Source: Paenibacillus tritici (GTDB lineage: Bacteria > Bacillota > Bacilli > Paenibacillales > Paenibacillaceae). From it: a stretch of DNA of 64,000 nucleotides. This document shows, piece by piece, positions 18,554 through 27,897 of this stretch. Below the pieces are notes generated by a model. It was not told the DNA's origin, did no database searches, and saw only the letters and a program-made list of their open reading frames with translations. The stretch lies in contig NZ_JABMKX010000012.1 in NCBI RefSeq assembly GCF_013204885.1, positions 1-64,000 on the forward strand, in the 5' to 3' direction. The position numbers and the translations under genes were made by a program. Positions within the stretch are counted from its first letter, which is position 1; each line of letters opens with the position of its first letter.

Positions 18554-18615
18554 GGGAAGCTAGCAAACTCGCTGACTTGTAATCTTGCGAACTTGCAATC
18601 TTGCAGGCTTGCAAG
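18554..18615. repeat. Degenerate 8-bp tandem repeat in the 3' UTR
   Basis: On the minus strand GCAAGCCT, GCAAGATT, GCAAGTTC, GCAAGATT, ACAAGTCA, GCGAGTTT and GCTAGCTT follow each other without gaps. The array lies between the uidA stop codon and its terminator, so it is transcribed. Confidence 0.65.
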
Positions 18616-18640
18616 CTCACGCTTACACCATAAGCTCATT

Positions 18641-20437
18641 TCACTTCTTATAACCAAAATCCGGTATCGCCGTCCATCTCCGGCGCAGCTCGTGGGCTGC
18701 GGCTTTGGGCTTGCGTTCCCGGGTGAAGATGCCCTTCTTGTTGCCCTGGACCCGGATGATTCCCTGGCTCGTAGCGAAGTCGGCGAAATTCCATACCTGC
18801 TCGCCCACGAATTCGGTGAACTCGTCGAACACCTCATGGTTGGCCCGGTAGAACGCCACCTGATATTCCTCCGTGAACATTATCGGCTCCACATCATGCA
18901 GCCCGGCTACGGTATCTGTTCCGTATTCGGTCATCATCATCGGCTTGCCCGGGCAGCGCCGGGTCCAGGCTTCCAGCTCCAGCCGCAGCTTGTCCTTGGC
19001 CGATTCCAGGTCGCCCCCGTCCACGTACCAGCCGTAATAACGGTTGAAGGCCAGCACATCAATCAGCTCGGAGATTCTATCGTTCGCTGGCGAAGCTTCA
19101 ATATGTGTCACCAGCGTAACCGGACGATGCTGCGGATCTTCGTCCCTCATCTGCTCGATCAGCGGCTTGAAGTATTCGTAAGCGCCCTCCTCATAGGAAG
19201 CCGGTTCGTTGGCTACATTCCACATCACTACACAGGCATGGTTCTTATCCCGCTCAATCAGCTCCCGGATCACCTGCTGGTGATGCCCGAAGGTCTGCAC
19301 CTCTTGCCAGGTCTCCTTCTTCGTTCCTCCTGAGAACATCACCAGGAAATTAAGATCCAGCCCTACCGCCGGAGTCTCGTCAATGACGACGAAGCCTTCA
19401 CGGTCGGCAAGCCGCATCACTTCTTCCGCATAAGGATAATGCGCGGTACGGAAGGAGTTCGCCCCCGACCATTTCATCAGATTGAAATCCAGAATATTCG
19501 CCGCTTCATCCAGACCCCGGCCATGAAACGGGGTATCCTCATGTCTGCCATAGCCCTTGAAGTAGAACGGCTGGTTGTTGATCAGGAACTGTCCGGCTAT
19601 GACTTCAACCGTCCGCACACCGAACGGCAGCTCGTAGACATCAACTACCTGCTCCGCTTCCAGAAGCTCGATCTTCAAGGTATACAGATAGGCATTCAAC
19701 GGCTGCCATAGCCTGACAGAAGGAATATCCAGCACACCGGACCGACCTGTACCTGAGCAGACCGCATTCCCCTCTTCATCCAGCACCGTGACCCGCACAT
19801 CCGCTTCTCCGCTAACATCCACACTATAGCGGACGATCCCCTGCTCACCCTGATAATCGGTTACTACAGTAACGTCCTGAACGAAGGTGTGCGGGGTGGA
19901 GTAGATTTTGACCGGCCGCTGGAGTCCTGCAAAATTGAAGAAATCGAAGTTCGGCTGATTCTTCACTCGGGTCTTCCCGTCCGGGCCCTCAGTCTCACTG
20001 TACAGCCCCACAGGCAGTGTCGTGTAATCCACCACATTATTCACGGCAACCGTCAACCGGTTCGTGCCAGCTTGAATATAGTCATTCACCACCGCTTCAA
20101 AAGGCAGGAATCCGCCGGAATGCTCCATCACTAACACTCCATTGATGTATACCTTCGCCTTATGTGTCGCCGACCCGAATCTCAGGACAAGACGCTCACT
20201 CATGACGTTACGCGGAAGAGACAGCTCCCGCTCATACCATACCCAGCCGACATGACCCCGGATCTCCGGGTTTACACCCAGATCATTATAGGCAGAGGGT
20301 ACCGCCATCGGGAGCGTATCTGTCAGCCTGGACGCATACCATTTCTCGTCCCATCCGGGGCCGTGATCCAGCTTGAAATTCCATACCCCGCCCAGATCAT
20401 ACAGGCCGCGGGTTTCCGTCATTATTGGATACAGCAT
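18641..20437 (-). CDS. uidA: Beta-glucuronidase, GH2
   Basis: 598 residues from the ATG at 20437 (AGGAG 10 nt upstream). It is GH2 throughout: jelly-roll domain with YDLGGVWNFKLD and WYERELSLPR, immunoglobulin-like domain, then a TIM barrel. Candidate acid/base is Glu411 (WNVANEP) and nucleophile Glu504 (MTEYG). The glucuronidase-specific Asn-x-Lys that binds the sugar carboxylate is present as Asn566 and Lys568 in GNKKGIF, at the same numbers as in E. coli UidA. It hydrolyses beta-glucuronides, here most likely in the cytoplasm because there is no signal peptide. It is the last gene of the ABC importer A operon, 45 nt after the binding protein. Confidence 0.94.
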   Translation of the reverse strand: MLYPIMTETRGLYDLGGVWNFKLDHGPGWDEKWYASRLTDTLPMAVPSAYNDLGVNPEIRGHVGWVWYERELSLPRNVMSERLVLRFGSATHKAKVYINGVLVMEHSGGFLPFEAVVNDYIQAGTNRLTVAVNNVVDYTTLPVGLYSETEGPDGKTRVKNQPNFDFFNFAGLQRPVKIYSTPHTFVQDVTVVTDYQGEQGIVRYSVDVSGEADVRVTVLDEEGNAVCSGTGRSGVLDIPSVRLWQPLNAYLYTLKIELLEAEQVVDVYELPFGVRTVEVIAGQFLINNQPFYFKGYGRHEDTPFHGRGLDEAANILDFNLMKWSGANSFRTAHYPYAEEVMRLADREGFVVIDETPAVGLDLNFLVMFSGGTKKETWQEVQTFGHHQQVIRELIERDKNHACVVMWNVANEPASYEEGAYEYFKPLIEQMRDEDPQHRPVTLVTHIEASPANDRISELIDVLAFNRYYGWYVDGGDLESAKDKLRLELEAWTRRCPGKPMMMTEYGTDTVAGLHDVEPIMFTEEYQVAFYRANHEVFDEFTEFVGEQVWNFADFATSQGIIRVQGNKKGIFTRERKPKAAAHELRRRWTAIPDFGYKK

Positions 20438-20482
20438 GAACAACACACTCCTATCTGCTCTCTATTCTCTTGTATTCAGGAT

Positions 20483-21826
20483 TCAGGATTTGGAATCAAT
20501 GATCTTCTGGATCTTGGTTTGTGCATGCTGAATGGTATCCTCAATACTTTGACCCGACAGCATCATTTTATCGAATTCCTCCAGGAGCACCTTCTCCAGC
20601 TCAGCGTGATACGGGACTGCCGTAGCTGCAGTAGTGGATTTGGTATTCTCCAGTACATAGAGCAGAGACGCTTTATCTATCATCTCCGGATTCTTGCTGC
20701 CGGCGATGATGCGGTCTACCACATCGTTCAGATCGGCTTTTTTCCAGGACGGGATATTCTTCCCTTGCAGCACAATGCCTTCGGTGGAGAACCAGCGGAT
20801 GAAGGTGTACGCCTCGTCTTTATGCTTGGATTTGCTGTATATGCTCAGTACATCCCCGCTGACATTCGCAGCAATCGGATCTTCCGCCTTCAGCTTAGGA
20901 GTCGGAGCGAACACCGTCTTGAAGCTGGCCGGAATGGTCTCGGTTCCCCCGGTTTCCGGGATCAGGAAGGAGCCTGTGAGAATCATGCTTGTATCCTGGT
21001 TGAAATATTGCGGTCTGTAATTCAGCTTCTGGCTGACCACCTCGGAATACGGTGTGGCAGAGCCTTCTGCTTCGCCCTGAAGACGCAGCTCCAGCGACTT
21101 ACGCATGAATGGATTATCAATATTAGCCTTCTTACCGTCATCGGTGGTCAGGTTCGCGTTGACCGGCTGGCCGAAATTCTGCACCAGGTATCCGTATTGA
21201 ATCCAGCTGTGGAAATAGGTACCATAGCGGGTTTTATCGCCTTCTTTTTTCGTCATAGCCTTCGCGTATTCCATATACTGATCCCAGGTCCAGTCCTTGG
21301 GCAGCTCAAGTCCGGCTTCCTTCAGATGGTTCTCATTGATAATAACGAGACCCTGGGAGGACTTGCCGGGCAGCCCGTAGACCTTGCCGTCAATGGACGT
21401 ATCCGCCGTATATTCATCCGCGAACTTAATTCCGTCCTTAGCCAGATAATCATCCAGCGGCTCGATCATGCCCAGCCCCGCCCGTTGGGAGAGAAACGTC
21501 ATGTTGCTGAACATGATAATATCCAGATCATCGCCGCCGGCAACGGCCAGATCGAGCTTCTTGTAGAATTCATTGGAGTTGTTATCCTCAGCGGAGGCGA
21601 ACTCCACCTTGATGTTCGGATGCTGCTTCTCGAATTCGGCAATGACGACATCCCAGTTGTCCATTTTTTTGGCATACCAGTTGCTCAGCTTGATGGTTAC
21701 AGCTTTATCCCCATCCTTAGCGGGAGCGGAAGCCGCATCCTCCTTCGAATTGGCCCCTCCGCACCCGGATACGAGCAAGGCTAACAGCGGTACAATGATG
21801 AATAATTTCCGTTTCGCTCTAAACAT
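20483..21826 (-). CDS. Sugar ABC importer A, substrate-binding lipoprotein
   Basis: 447 residues. The signal peptide ends in a lipobox, LVSGC, with Cys22 as the lipid anchor. The mature part has the CUT1 (extracellular solute-binding family 1) layout, with VTIKLSNWYAKK, FEKQHPNIKVEF, LPKDWTWDQYMEYAKAMT and a C-terminal helical region. A GGGGG ribosome site lies 7 nt before the ATG. It lies between the permease pair and uidA, so a glucuronide or uronic-acid-containing oligosaccharide is a reasonable ligand guess. Confidence 0.88.
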   Translation of the reverse strand: MFRAKRKLFIIVPLLALLVSGCGGANSKEDAASAPAKDGDKAVTIKLSNWYAKKMDNWDVVIAEFEKQHPNIKVEFASAEDNNSNEFYKKLDLAVAGGDDLDIIMFSNMTFLSQRAGLGMIEPLDDYLAKDGIKFADEYTADTSIDGKVYGLPGKSSQGLVIINENHLKEAGLELPKDWTWDQYMEYAKAMTKKEGDKTRYGTYFHSWIQYGYLVQNFGQPVNANLTTDDGKKANIDNPFMRKSLELRLQGEAEGSATPYSEVVSQKLNYRPQYFNQDTSMILTGSFLIPETGGTETIPASFKTVFAPTPKLKAEDPIAANVSGDVLSIYSKSKHKDEAYTFIRWFSTEGIVLQGKNIPSWKKADLNDVVDRIIAGSKNPEMIDKASLLYVLENTKSTTAATAVPYHAELEKVLLEEFDKMMLSGQSIEDTIQHAQTKIQKIIDSKS

Positions 21827-21853
21827 GATATAACCCCCTGTAGTGTAATTAGT

Positions 21854-22684
21854 CTAGCCTTTGACGCTTCCCATAGCAACTCCCTCAATCACCTGCTTCT
21901 GGCCGATGATGAAGATGATCAAGAGAGGTAGAATGGCTGATACGGCACCTGCCATCATTAAGGAGTAGAACTCGCCGCTGAAATCAGCGAATTTGCGGAT
22001 ACCCAGCTGCAAGGTGAACAAGGAATCGGACCGGAGGAAAATCAGCGGATTCTGGTAATCATTCCAGGTCCAGATAAAGCGGAGAATCATATAGGTAGCA
22101 AGGGCTGGCTGCACCAGCGGCAGGGCAATACGGCTGAATATCGTCCAGTGGCCCGCCGCATCAATCCTTGCGGATTCAATAATCTCATCATGAATGCCCA
22201 GGAAGAACTGCCGGAGCAGGAAGGTTCCCAGCACACCTGACGCCGCAAGCAGCACCAGTCCGATATGACTGTCGAACAGTCCAAGCCAGCGGTACATGAT
22301 GAACTGCGGAACCAGGATGGCCTGGGTCGGAATCATGAAGGTGGCCAGGACCACGATGAAGAGCGAATCCCGTCCTTTGAAGACAATTTTGGAGAACCCG
22401 TAGGCTGCCATGGCAGAGATCGTCAGGGACAGCGCTGTCGACATCAGGGTGACCTTGGCGCTGTTCCAGTAATAAAGTGTGAACGGCACGGCGCCCGCCC
22501 ATACCTGCTTATAGTTCTCTACCATATTCCATTTCGCCGGAATCCACTGAATGGGATACTTCATGACATCCAGCTCCGGCTTGAAGGAGGCGGAGAGCAT
22601 CCACAGGAACGGCATAATAAACAGTATCCCGGCAACCCCCATGAAGAGGGTTACGATAACGCGGCTAAGCTTGATTGAACGCAT
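21854..22684 (-). CDS. Sugar ABC importer A, permease (MalG type)
   Basis: 276 residues from ATG 22684, with AGGAGG 7 nt upstream; the frame is open further but without a ribosome site. Six membrane segments are predicted. The ATPase-docking EAA loop is seen as ESARIDAAGHWTIFSRIALP. It is 11 nt downstream of its partner permease, so the two are co-transcribed. Confidence 0.9.
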   Translation of the reverse strand: MRSIKLSRVIVTLFMGVAGILFIMPFLWMLSASFKPELDVMKYPIQWIPAKWNMVENYKQVWAGAVPFTLYYWNSAKVTLMSTALSLTISAMAAYGFSKIVFKGRDSLFIVVLATFMIPTQAILVPQFIMYRWLGLFDSHIGLVLLAASGVLGTFLLRQFFLGIHDEIIESARIDAAGHWTIFSRIALPLVQPALATYMILRFIWTWNDYQNPLIFLRSDSLFTLQLGIRKFADFSGEFYSLMMAGAVSAILPLLIIFIIGQKQVIEGVAMGSVKG

Positions 22685-22695
22685 GTGTAAACCTC

Positions 22696-23640
22696 CTAGT
22701 AATTGACCCATTTCTTTTGTCCGACCCATTGAATCAAGGTCACCAGCAGGATGAGCATCAGCAGAATAATCCCCATCGCGGAAGCATAACCCGACTCCAG
22801 ATTAATGAACGCAACCTCGTACAGATAGAACACAATGACTGAGGTTGAACCTGCCGGGCCGCCGCCTGTGAGGACCATAATCAGATCGAAGACCTTGAAC
22901 GATCCGACAATCCCGGTAATCAGCAGGAAGAACGAGGTAGGAGATAACAGAGGCAGGGTAATTCTGAAGAATTGTCTGAGCGGTGATGCACCGTCCACAT
23001 CGGCGGCTTCATACAAGTCCCGTGAAATATTCTGCAGGCCCGCCAGATAGATCACCATATTGAAGCCGAGCGAGGTCCACACCATAATAATCATGACCGA
23101 GATCAGGGCAAACTTGGGATCAGCCAGCCACAGGGGCGGGTTCTCTACCCCGATGGATCTGAGGAATCCGTTGATCGGACCATTGTTGGGGTGATACAGG
23201 ACTCTCCACAATAAGGCGATGGCCACGAAGCTTGAGATAAAGGGCATGAAATAAATCACTTTGAAAAAGGTTTTGAAATACGTTGCTTTGTTGATTAACG
23301 CTGCCAGCACCAGAGCCAGGAACATCGCTACCGGAACTACGGCAATCATGATCAGGTTGTTGATCAGCGAGCGATGGAAGGATTCATCCTGCATCAGCCG
23401 TGTGTAATTGTCCAGCCCGACCAGTTGAAACCCCTCCAGCCCGGACACAAAATTCCAGTTCGAAAAGCTGATCACGCCGGATAAGAGAATCGGAATAATC
23501 ACTAACGTAGTGGTAAGAATGAGCATGGGTGAAATAAATAGATACCCCGCAATATTGTCGTAAAAGGATTGCTTGCGCATTCTGCCTGTTCCCGGCTTAC
23601 CGTACCGCTTAATTGTCCCCTCTTCAGGAATAACCTCCAC
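22696..23640 (-). CDS. Sugar ABC importer A, permease (MalF/UgpA type)
   Basis: 314 residues if started at GTG 23640, which has GAGGTG 6 nt upstream; GTG 23649 is an alternative. Six membrane segments are predicted. The EAA loop reads YEAADVDGASPLRQFFRITLP. First gene of the operon permease, permease, binding protein, uidA. A TATAAT at 23672-23677 on the minus strand would be its promoter. No ATPase gene is present in the operon. Confidence 0.88.
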   Translation of the reverse strand: MEVIPEEGTIKRYGKPGTGRMRKQSFYDNIAGYLFISPMLILTTTLVIIPILLSGVISFSNWNFVSGLEGFQLVGLDNYTRLMQDESFHRSLINNLIMIAVVPVAMFLALVLAALINKATYFKTFFKVIYFMPFISSFVAIALLWRVLYHPNNGPINGFLRSIGVENPPLWLADPKFALISVMIIMVWTSLGFNMVIYLAGLQNISRDLYEAADVDGASPLRQFFRITLPLLSPTSFFLLITGIVGSFKVFDLIMVLTGGGPAGSTSVIVFYLYEVAFINLESGYASAMGIILLMLILLVTLIQWVGQKKWVNY

Positions 23641-23671
23641 TGTTTCCACCTCGTTTTATGTTTGTAGCTTC

Positions 23672-23704
23672 ATTATAGAAGAGCTGTTTTGCATGCACAT
23701 GCAA
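23672..23704. promoter_or_regulatory. Divergent control region of importer A and its YesM/YesN pair
   Basis: A minus-strand TATAAT (23672-23677) has no good -35, as expected for an activated promoter. Just upstream of it TTGCATG-CA-CATGCAA (23689-23704) is a 7-bp inverted repeat that could be an operator. Assignment to a particular regulator is inference. Confidence 0.4.
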
Positions 23705-23832
23705 CGAATTTATCTATGATGAAAAGTTTGTATAGCATTATTTTTTCTAAAATGAAAAAATTGTTGGATGAGCTGAACGGCATAATCAAGTACCATAAGC
23801 TTGTGAAGGTCCAGTACTGGAGGGGAACTCTA

Positions 23833-25632
23833 ATGAAAGATAAACACAGGCTCAGTCCGTTATCCTTCCGGCAAAAGCTTATCCTTACCTCTATCGCCTG
23901 CCTGGTTATACCGGCTATCGGGATGCTGTATATCACCATTGTCTACTCCAAGCTCATTATCCGGGAGCATTCCCTGGAAAAAGCTACGCAGTCCCTGACC
24001 ATTGTCCAGTCGCAGATTGATGTGATCTTCGAAGAGATGGTGTCGGTCTCGAACTTCGTTCATTTCGACCCGGAGATCAAAACCCTGCTGGAGGATGCCA
24101 AGACCAATCCGGTGGCTGCGAGATCCCTGACAAGCCGTCTGGAGCAGGTGGCCGGAGAGACCCTTGATCTGCGGATTACGCTGGTGGATAAGGAAGGACA
24201 TGCCTATTCCGATTATTCCTTCTACGACTATGATCCGCGGCAATTCCTGAAGCAGCGCTGGTTCTCCACCCTGGAGCAGCTCCCGCCGTATGACACTTTA
24301 TTTATGGGCGCGGAGGACAATTACCTGACGTCTCTTGCGGCCGGGCAGCCGTTCGTCTTCATGACCGCGCGGGCCTTAAGAGAGGGAACGACGTCTTCCC
24401 CCTATGCTTACCTTATTGTCAGCCGCAGCGAGGCTTCCATCCGTGAGCGGTTTGCTTCCCTGGAAGAGGATGTCTATCTGTTGAGCGACAAGGAGACGAT
24501 TCTCTCCAACCGGAATCCGTCCCTCATAGGCTCAAGCTTCAATACACTGCTGCCCATAGATGAGCTGGTGTTCCCGGATATCGTAGAATTCAAGCAGGAG
24601 AATCAGCTCCTCCTCTCCCTGCCGCTCAAGTACGCCAAATGGAGGCTAATCAGCGTAGCTCCGTATGAGCAGTTGACGGAAAGATTGAACGGAATCAACC
24701 GGACAGGCCTGTTGTTCCAGGCTGTTTTTGCGGTCAGCTTCCTGTTCGCCTTAACCTATCTGCTGCGGAGGTTCACCAAGCCCGTGCTGGTGCTGGGCAA
24801 GGTGGCCCGCAGAGTGGAGGACGGGGATCTGGCGGTGCGCTCGGGCATTCGGGGAACCGACGAGATCGGCAGCCTGGGGCTGTCCTTCGATAACATGCTT
24901 GACCGGGTACAGCTGATGCTCAGACAGGTGGAGACGGAGCAGGAACTGAAGCGCCAGGCGGAGATTGCCATGCTGCAGGCCCAGATTAATCCGCACTTCC
25001 TCTTCAACGTGTTAAGCTCAATCCGGCTGAAGCTGCTCATGAAGCAGGATGAGGAGAACGCTTTTATCGTAGGCTCCTTATCCTCCATGCTCCGGGCCAC
25101 CTTGTCCAACCAGGATGAATTCGTCTCCGTTGCCTATGAGCTGGATTCCGCGAAGCAGTATATGGAGCTGATGAGATTCACCATGAGATACCCCACGGAC
25201 TCTGAAGTCCGGGTGAACAAGGAGCTGCTGCTGGAAACATTGCCAAGGTTCATTCTGCAGCCCATTATTGAGAATGCTTATAAGCACGGGTTCATTCAAG
25301 GCGGGGGACGGATTACGATCTCCATTGAGAACCTGAAGTCCAGGCTTCACATCAGCGTCGAGGATAACGGCACCGGAATGGATGAGCCTACGCTGGCCTT
25401 ATTATTGAAGCAGATTACACAGAAGGATATAGAATTAGATCGCTTGAACATGGCCGGTCCCCCTGAAGTCCAGCTCTCTCACGGCATCGGATTGATCAAC
25501 GTCTATCAGCGGCTTAAGCTCATCTACGGGGAGCGCTTCGAGATGGAGATTGAGAGCCTTCAAGGGGAACGTACAACCGTAAGGTTAGTGCTGCCGCTCA
25601 AGCGGATTGGAGCAGATAGACATGAACTATAA
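23833..25632 (+). CDS. YesM-type sensor histidine kinase A
   Basis: 599 residues from ATG 23833 (GGAGGGG 7 nt upstream). A membrane segment lies near residue 20, followed by an extracellular sensor of about 260 residues and a second membrane segment near 305. Then come a HAMP linker, a His_kinase domain with candidate phospho-His388 in QINPHFLFN, and an ATPase domain with PIIENAYKHGF and DNGTGM. Kinases of this class control neighbouring sugar uptake genes. It overlaps the response regulator by 11 nt and is divergent from importer A. Confidence 0.9.
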   Translation: MKDKHRLSPLSFRQKLILTSIACLVIPAIGMLYITIVYSKLIIREHSLEKATQSLTIVQSQIDVIFEEMVSVSNFVHFDPEIKTLLEDAKTNPVAARSLTSRLEQVAGETLDLRITLVDKEGHAYSDYSFYDYDPRQFLKQRWFSTLEQLPPYDTLFMGAEDNYLTSLAAGQPFVFMTARALREGTTSSPYAYLIVSRSEASIRERFASLEEDVYLLSDKETILSNRNPSLIGSSFNTLLPIDELVFPDIVEFKQENQLLLSLPLKYAKWRLISVAPYEQLTERLNGINRTGLLFQAVFAVSFLFALTYLLRRFTKPVLVLGKVARRVEDGDLAVRSGIRGTDEIGSLGLSFDNMLDRVQLMLRQVETEQELKRQAEIAMLQAQINPHFLFNVLSSIRLKLLMKQDEENAFIVGSLSSMLRATLSNQDEFVSVAYELDSAKQYMELMRFTMRYPTDSEVRVNKELLLETLPRFILQPIIENAYKHGFIQGGGRITISIENLKSRLHISVEDNGTGMDEPTLALLLKQITQKDIELDRLNMAGPPEVQLSHGIGLINVYQRLKLIYGERFEMEIESLQGERTTVRLVLPLKRIGADRHEL

Positions 25633-27229
25633 AGTAGTCTTGGCCGATGATCATTATCCGGTACTGGAGTATTTAAGCGCCGCTATTCCCTGGGACACCC
25701 TTGGACTTGAATTGTCCGCGGCGTGCTCGGACGGCAAACAGGCCTGGGAAGCCTGCCAATTGCATCAGCCGGATATTCTGCTGACCGATATCGGGATGCC
25801 CGCGATGAATGGCCTGGAGTTAATCCAGAAGGCACGCGAGGTGAATCCCCAGCTTCAGACGATTATCTTGTCCTGCCACGGGGAATTCGAATATGCGCAG
25901 AAGGCTGTGAAGCTGAATGTGGCCGAATATATATTGAAGGAGAGCATGCAGATTGATCAGGTGATTGCTGTATTGACCGAGGCGGTCTCCCGTCTGGAAG
26001 TGAAGCTGCAATCCCGCAACAGCTACCTCCAGATGCAGAAGCTCGTCAGCCAGAATCACTCTGCGATCCGCACGAGGTTCATCCGCCGGTTCGTCGAGCA
26101 GCCGGTCTGGGATGAGGCAGAATGGTTCGGACAAGCCGAGGGGATGGGCATTCAGCTCCAGCCAGGGCTTCCTTACCTGCCGGTGCTGGCGGTCCCGGAA
26201 CGCTCCTATGAGCTGGAACGGCGGTTCGGCGGAATCGTGAACCTGCAGTTTGTCATGGATAATGTGCTGCAGGAATTTCTGGAGATTGAGGGGATCATTC
26301 AGTTCGCCTTAAGCGAACGGCAGTTCATCCTGTTCATCCCTTTTCCGCGTATGCTGATCCGCAATCTCTATGAGGAGTACCGGAACAAATTCCTGTACGT
26401 ACAGAAGATGTCGAAGCTGCACCTGCGGATGGGGATTTCATTCTTTTACGGCGAGGTGACTCCCAGCCTGATCGAACTGAAGAAACAGCTTCAGGCGTTG
26501 CTCGATGCCCAGGCGCTGCGTTTCTATACGGCCGAAGGGGCGATTATGAAGCTTGCGCCTGTGAAGACTTCCGGCGAAGACCTGTTCGTGCACTACTCGG
26601 AGATTCTGCAGCAATTACGGGATTGTATCCAGCATGAGGATGGTTCACAGGTTACCGCTACGGTTGCGGAGATCAAGAAGGTGATCGGGGACCACCAATA
26701 CCCGGTGGAAAGCGTAAAAAGCTGGCTGCTCAAAATGGTGATGGAGCTGGAACTGAAATATGTGGTGATGCAGAACTTCGTCAATAACTTCAACAGTGAA
26801 CGGCATCAGCGCTCCATCCAGGAGTTCGAGACCCTTGATCAGCTGATGGAGTGGCTGGAAGACTTCCTGAAGGACAAAATTCTGATGCTGCGGTCCATGT
26901 GGAAGCAGAATGTCCGAAAAGAAGTGGCGGAAGCCAAGCGGTATGTCATGAATCATACCCACGAGAAGGTCAGTATGGATGAGATGGCCCGGCGTCTGGG
27001 CCTGAATCCCACCCATTTCAGCCGGTTATTCCGCATCGAGACCGGGCTGACCTTCATTGAGTATGTGACCAAGATGAAGATGGAGCGGGCCCGGGATCTG
27101 CTCAATCAGACCAACCTCACCGTGGTGGAGACCGCGGAGCAGCTCGGCTATGACAATGTCAGCTATTTCATCAAGCTCTTCCGTAACTTCTCCGGGATGA
27201 CCCCGGCGGAGTTCCGCAAATCCCTCTAG
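25622..27229 (+). CDS. YesN-type AraC response regulator A
   Basis: 535 residues from ATG 25622, inside the end of the kinase gene, with GGAG 9 nt upstream. The receiver domain has ADDH acidic residues and the phospho-acceptor Asp56 in LLTDIGMP. A central region of about 300 residues has no clear family. The C-terminal AraC domain has MARRLGLNPTHFSRLFR and the second helix-turn-helix ending FIKLFRNFSGMTPAEFR. It most likely activates importer A and uidA. Confidence 0.92.
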   Translation: MNYKVVLADDHYPVLEYLSAAIPWDTLGLELSAACSDGKQAWEACQLHQPDILLTDIGMPAMNGLELIQKAREVNPQLQTIILSCHGEFEYAQKAVKLNVAEYILKESMQIDQVIAVLTEAVSRLEVKLQSRNSYLQMQKLVSQNHSAIRTRFIRRFVEQPVWDEAEWFGQAEGMGIQLQPGLPYLPVLAVPERSYELERRFGGIVNLQFVMDNVLQEFLEIEGIIQFALSERQFILFIPFPRMLIRNLYEEYRNKFLYVQKMSKLHLRMGISFFYGEVTPSLIELKKQLQALLDAQALRFYTAEGAIMKLAPVKTSGEDLFVHYSEILQQLRDCIQHEDGSQVTATVAEIKKVIGDHQYPVESVKSWLLKMVMELELKYVVMQNFVNNFNSERHQRSIQEFETLDQLMEWLEDFLKDKILMLRSMWKQNVRKEVAEAKRYVMNHTHEKVSMDEMARRLGLNPTHFSRLFRIETGLTFIEYVTKMKMERARDLLNQTNLTVVETAEQLGYDNVSYFIKLFRNFSGMTPAEFRKSL

Positions 27230-27340
27230 GCTGAGGGAGTGAGGATGGTGAAGCTGTCACTGCGGGAAATATATGAGCTGAATGGAATGAGGGCCAAACG
27301 GGGAACGCTGGGGACACCGAGGACGCCGACTACACTGCTG

Positions 27341-27538
27341 CAACAAGCAAGTGGATAAACGTATCTTAATTTGTGAATTTCGGAGGATTACGGGCAAGCA
27401 AGTGGAAAAACTCCAACTACTACGGGTGGTTTCAGCTACTTTGGGTGAAATGCTATTATTTAAGTGCCCTTTATCCACTTGCTGTTCTTCCAGGGGGCAT
27501 TTGTTCCTCAGCAAGTGGAGAAAATCCAACTGCTATAA
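27341..27538. repeat. Dispersed intergenic element, copy A2
   Basis: It aligns with 9891-10085: CAAGTGGATAAAC, GTATCTTAATTTG, GCAAGTGGAAAAACT, TTTAAGTGCCCTTTATCCACTT and GCAAGTGGAGAAAATCCAAC occur in order. AAGTGGATAAA near 27350 and TTTATCCACTT near 27470 are exact complements. Reading frames of 60-70 codons cross it, but the copies do not conserve one frame. Confidence 0.75.
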
Positions 27539-27897
27539 GACGCACTTAAGTTTAACTTGAAGCTTCGTCGTCACTGCGGTGAACATTTGGACTTCCGGCC
27601 GCTGCCCCAACAGATTTCTTCAATTATTCCGCTGTTCGAGGTGGAAATCCGGTGACGGCTGATGCTTCCGAAGCTAGCTTTCCTGCGGAAAGCTTTCAGG
27701 CGGTCGCTACCGCTCCTGCAGTTCCAAATTTCCCCCTCCGCTTCTTTTGCTTTTTGTTTATTTCATTGGCATGTTAAATTCTAATGTTCCTCAACATAAA
27801 GCGGCATCAGAGAAGGCGGATTGTACCTTATCGCGGCCTTTAAACGACAAAATGGTGCCGATCGCCATAACCCCATAACCGCAACGAAATAATGAGC
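27539..27897. other. Spacer without identifiable gene
   Basis: I see only weak dyads, such as GCTTTCC...GGAAAGC near 27679-27694. There is no reading frame with a ribosome site, and no clear terminator for the response regulator upstream. Confidence 0.4.

Noticed and set aside
20162..21784. Plus-strand frame of 540 codons
   Set aside because: It is antisense to the beta-glucuronidase start and the binding protein gene, both of which have clear family motifs; composition fits a shadow frame.
27351..27560. Small protein gene in element copy A2
   Set aside because: The frame is not kept in the related copy at 9891-10085, so it is more likely a structural element.
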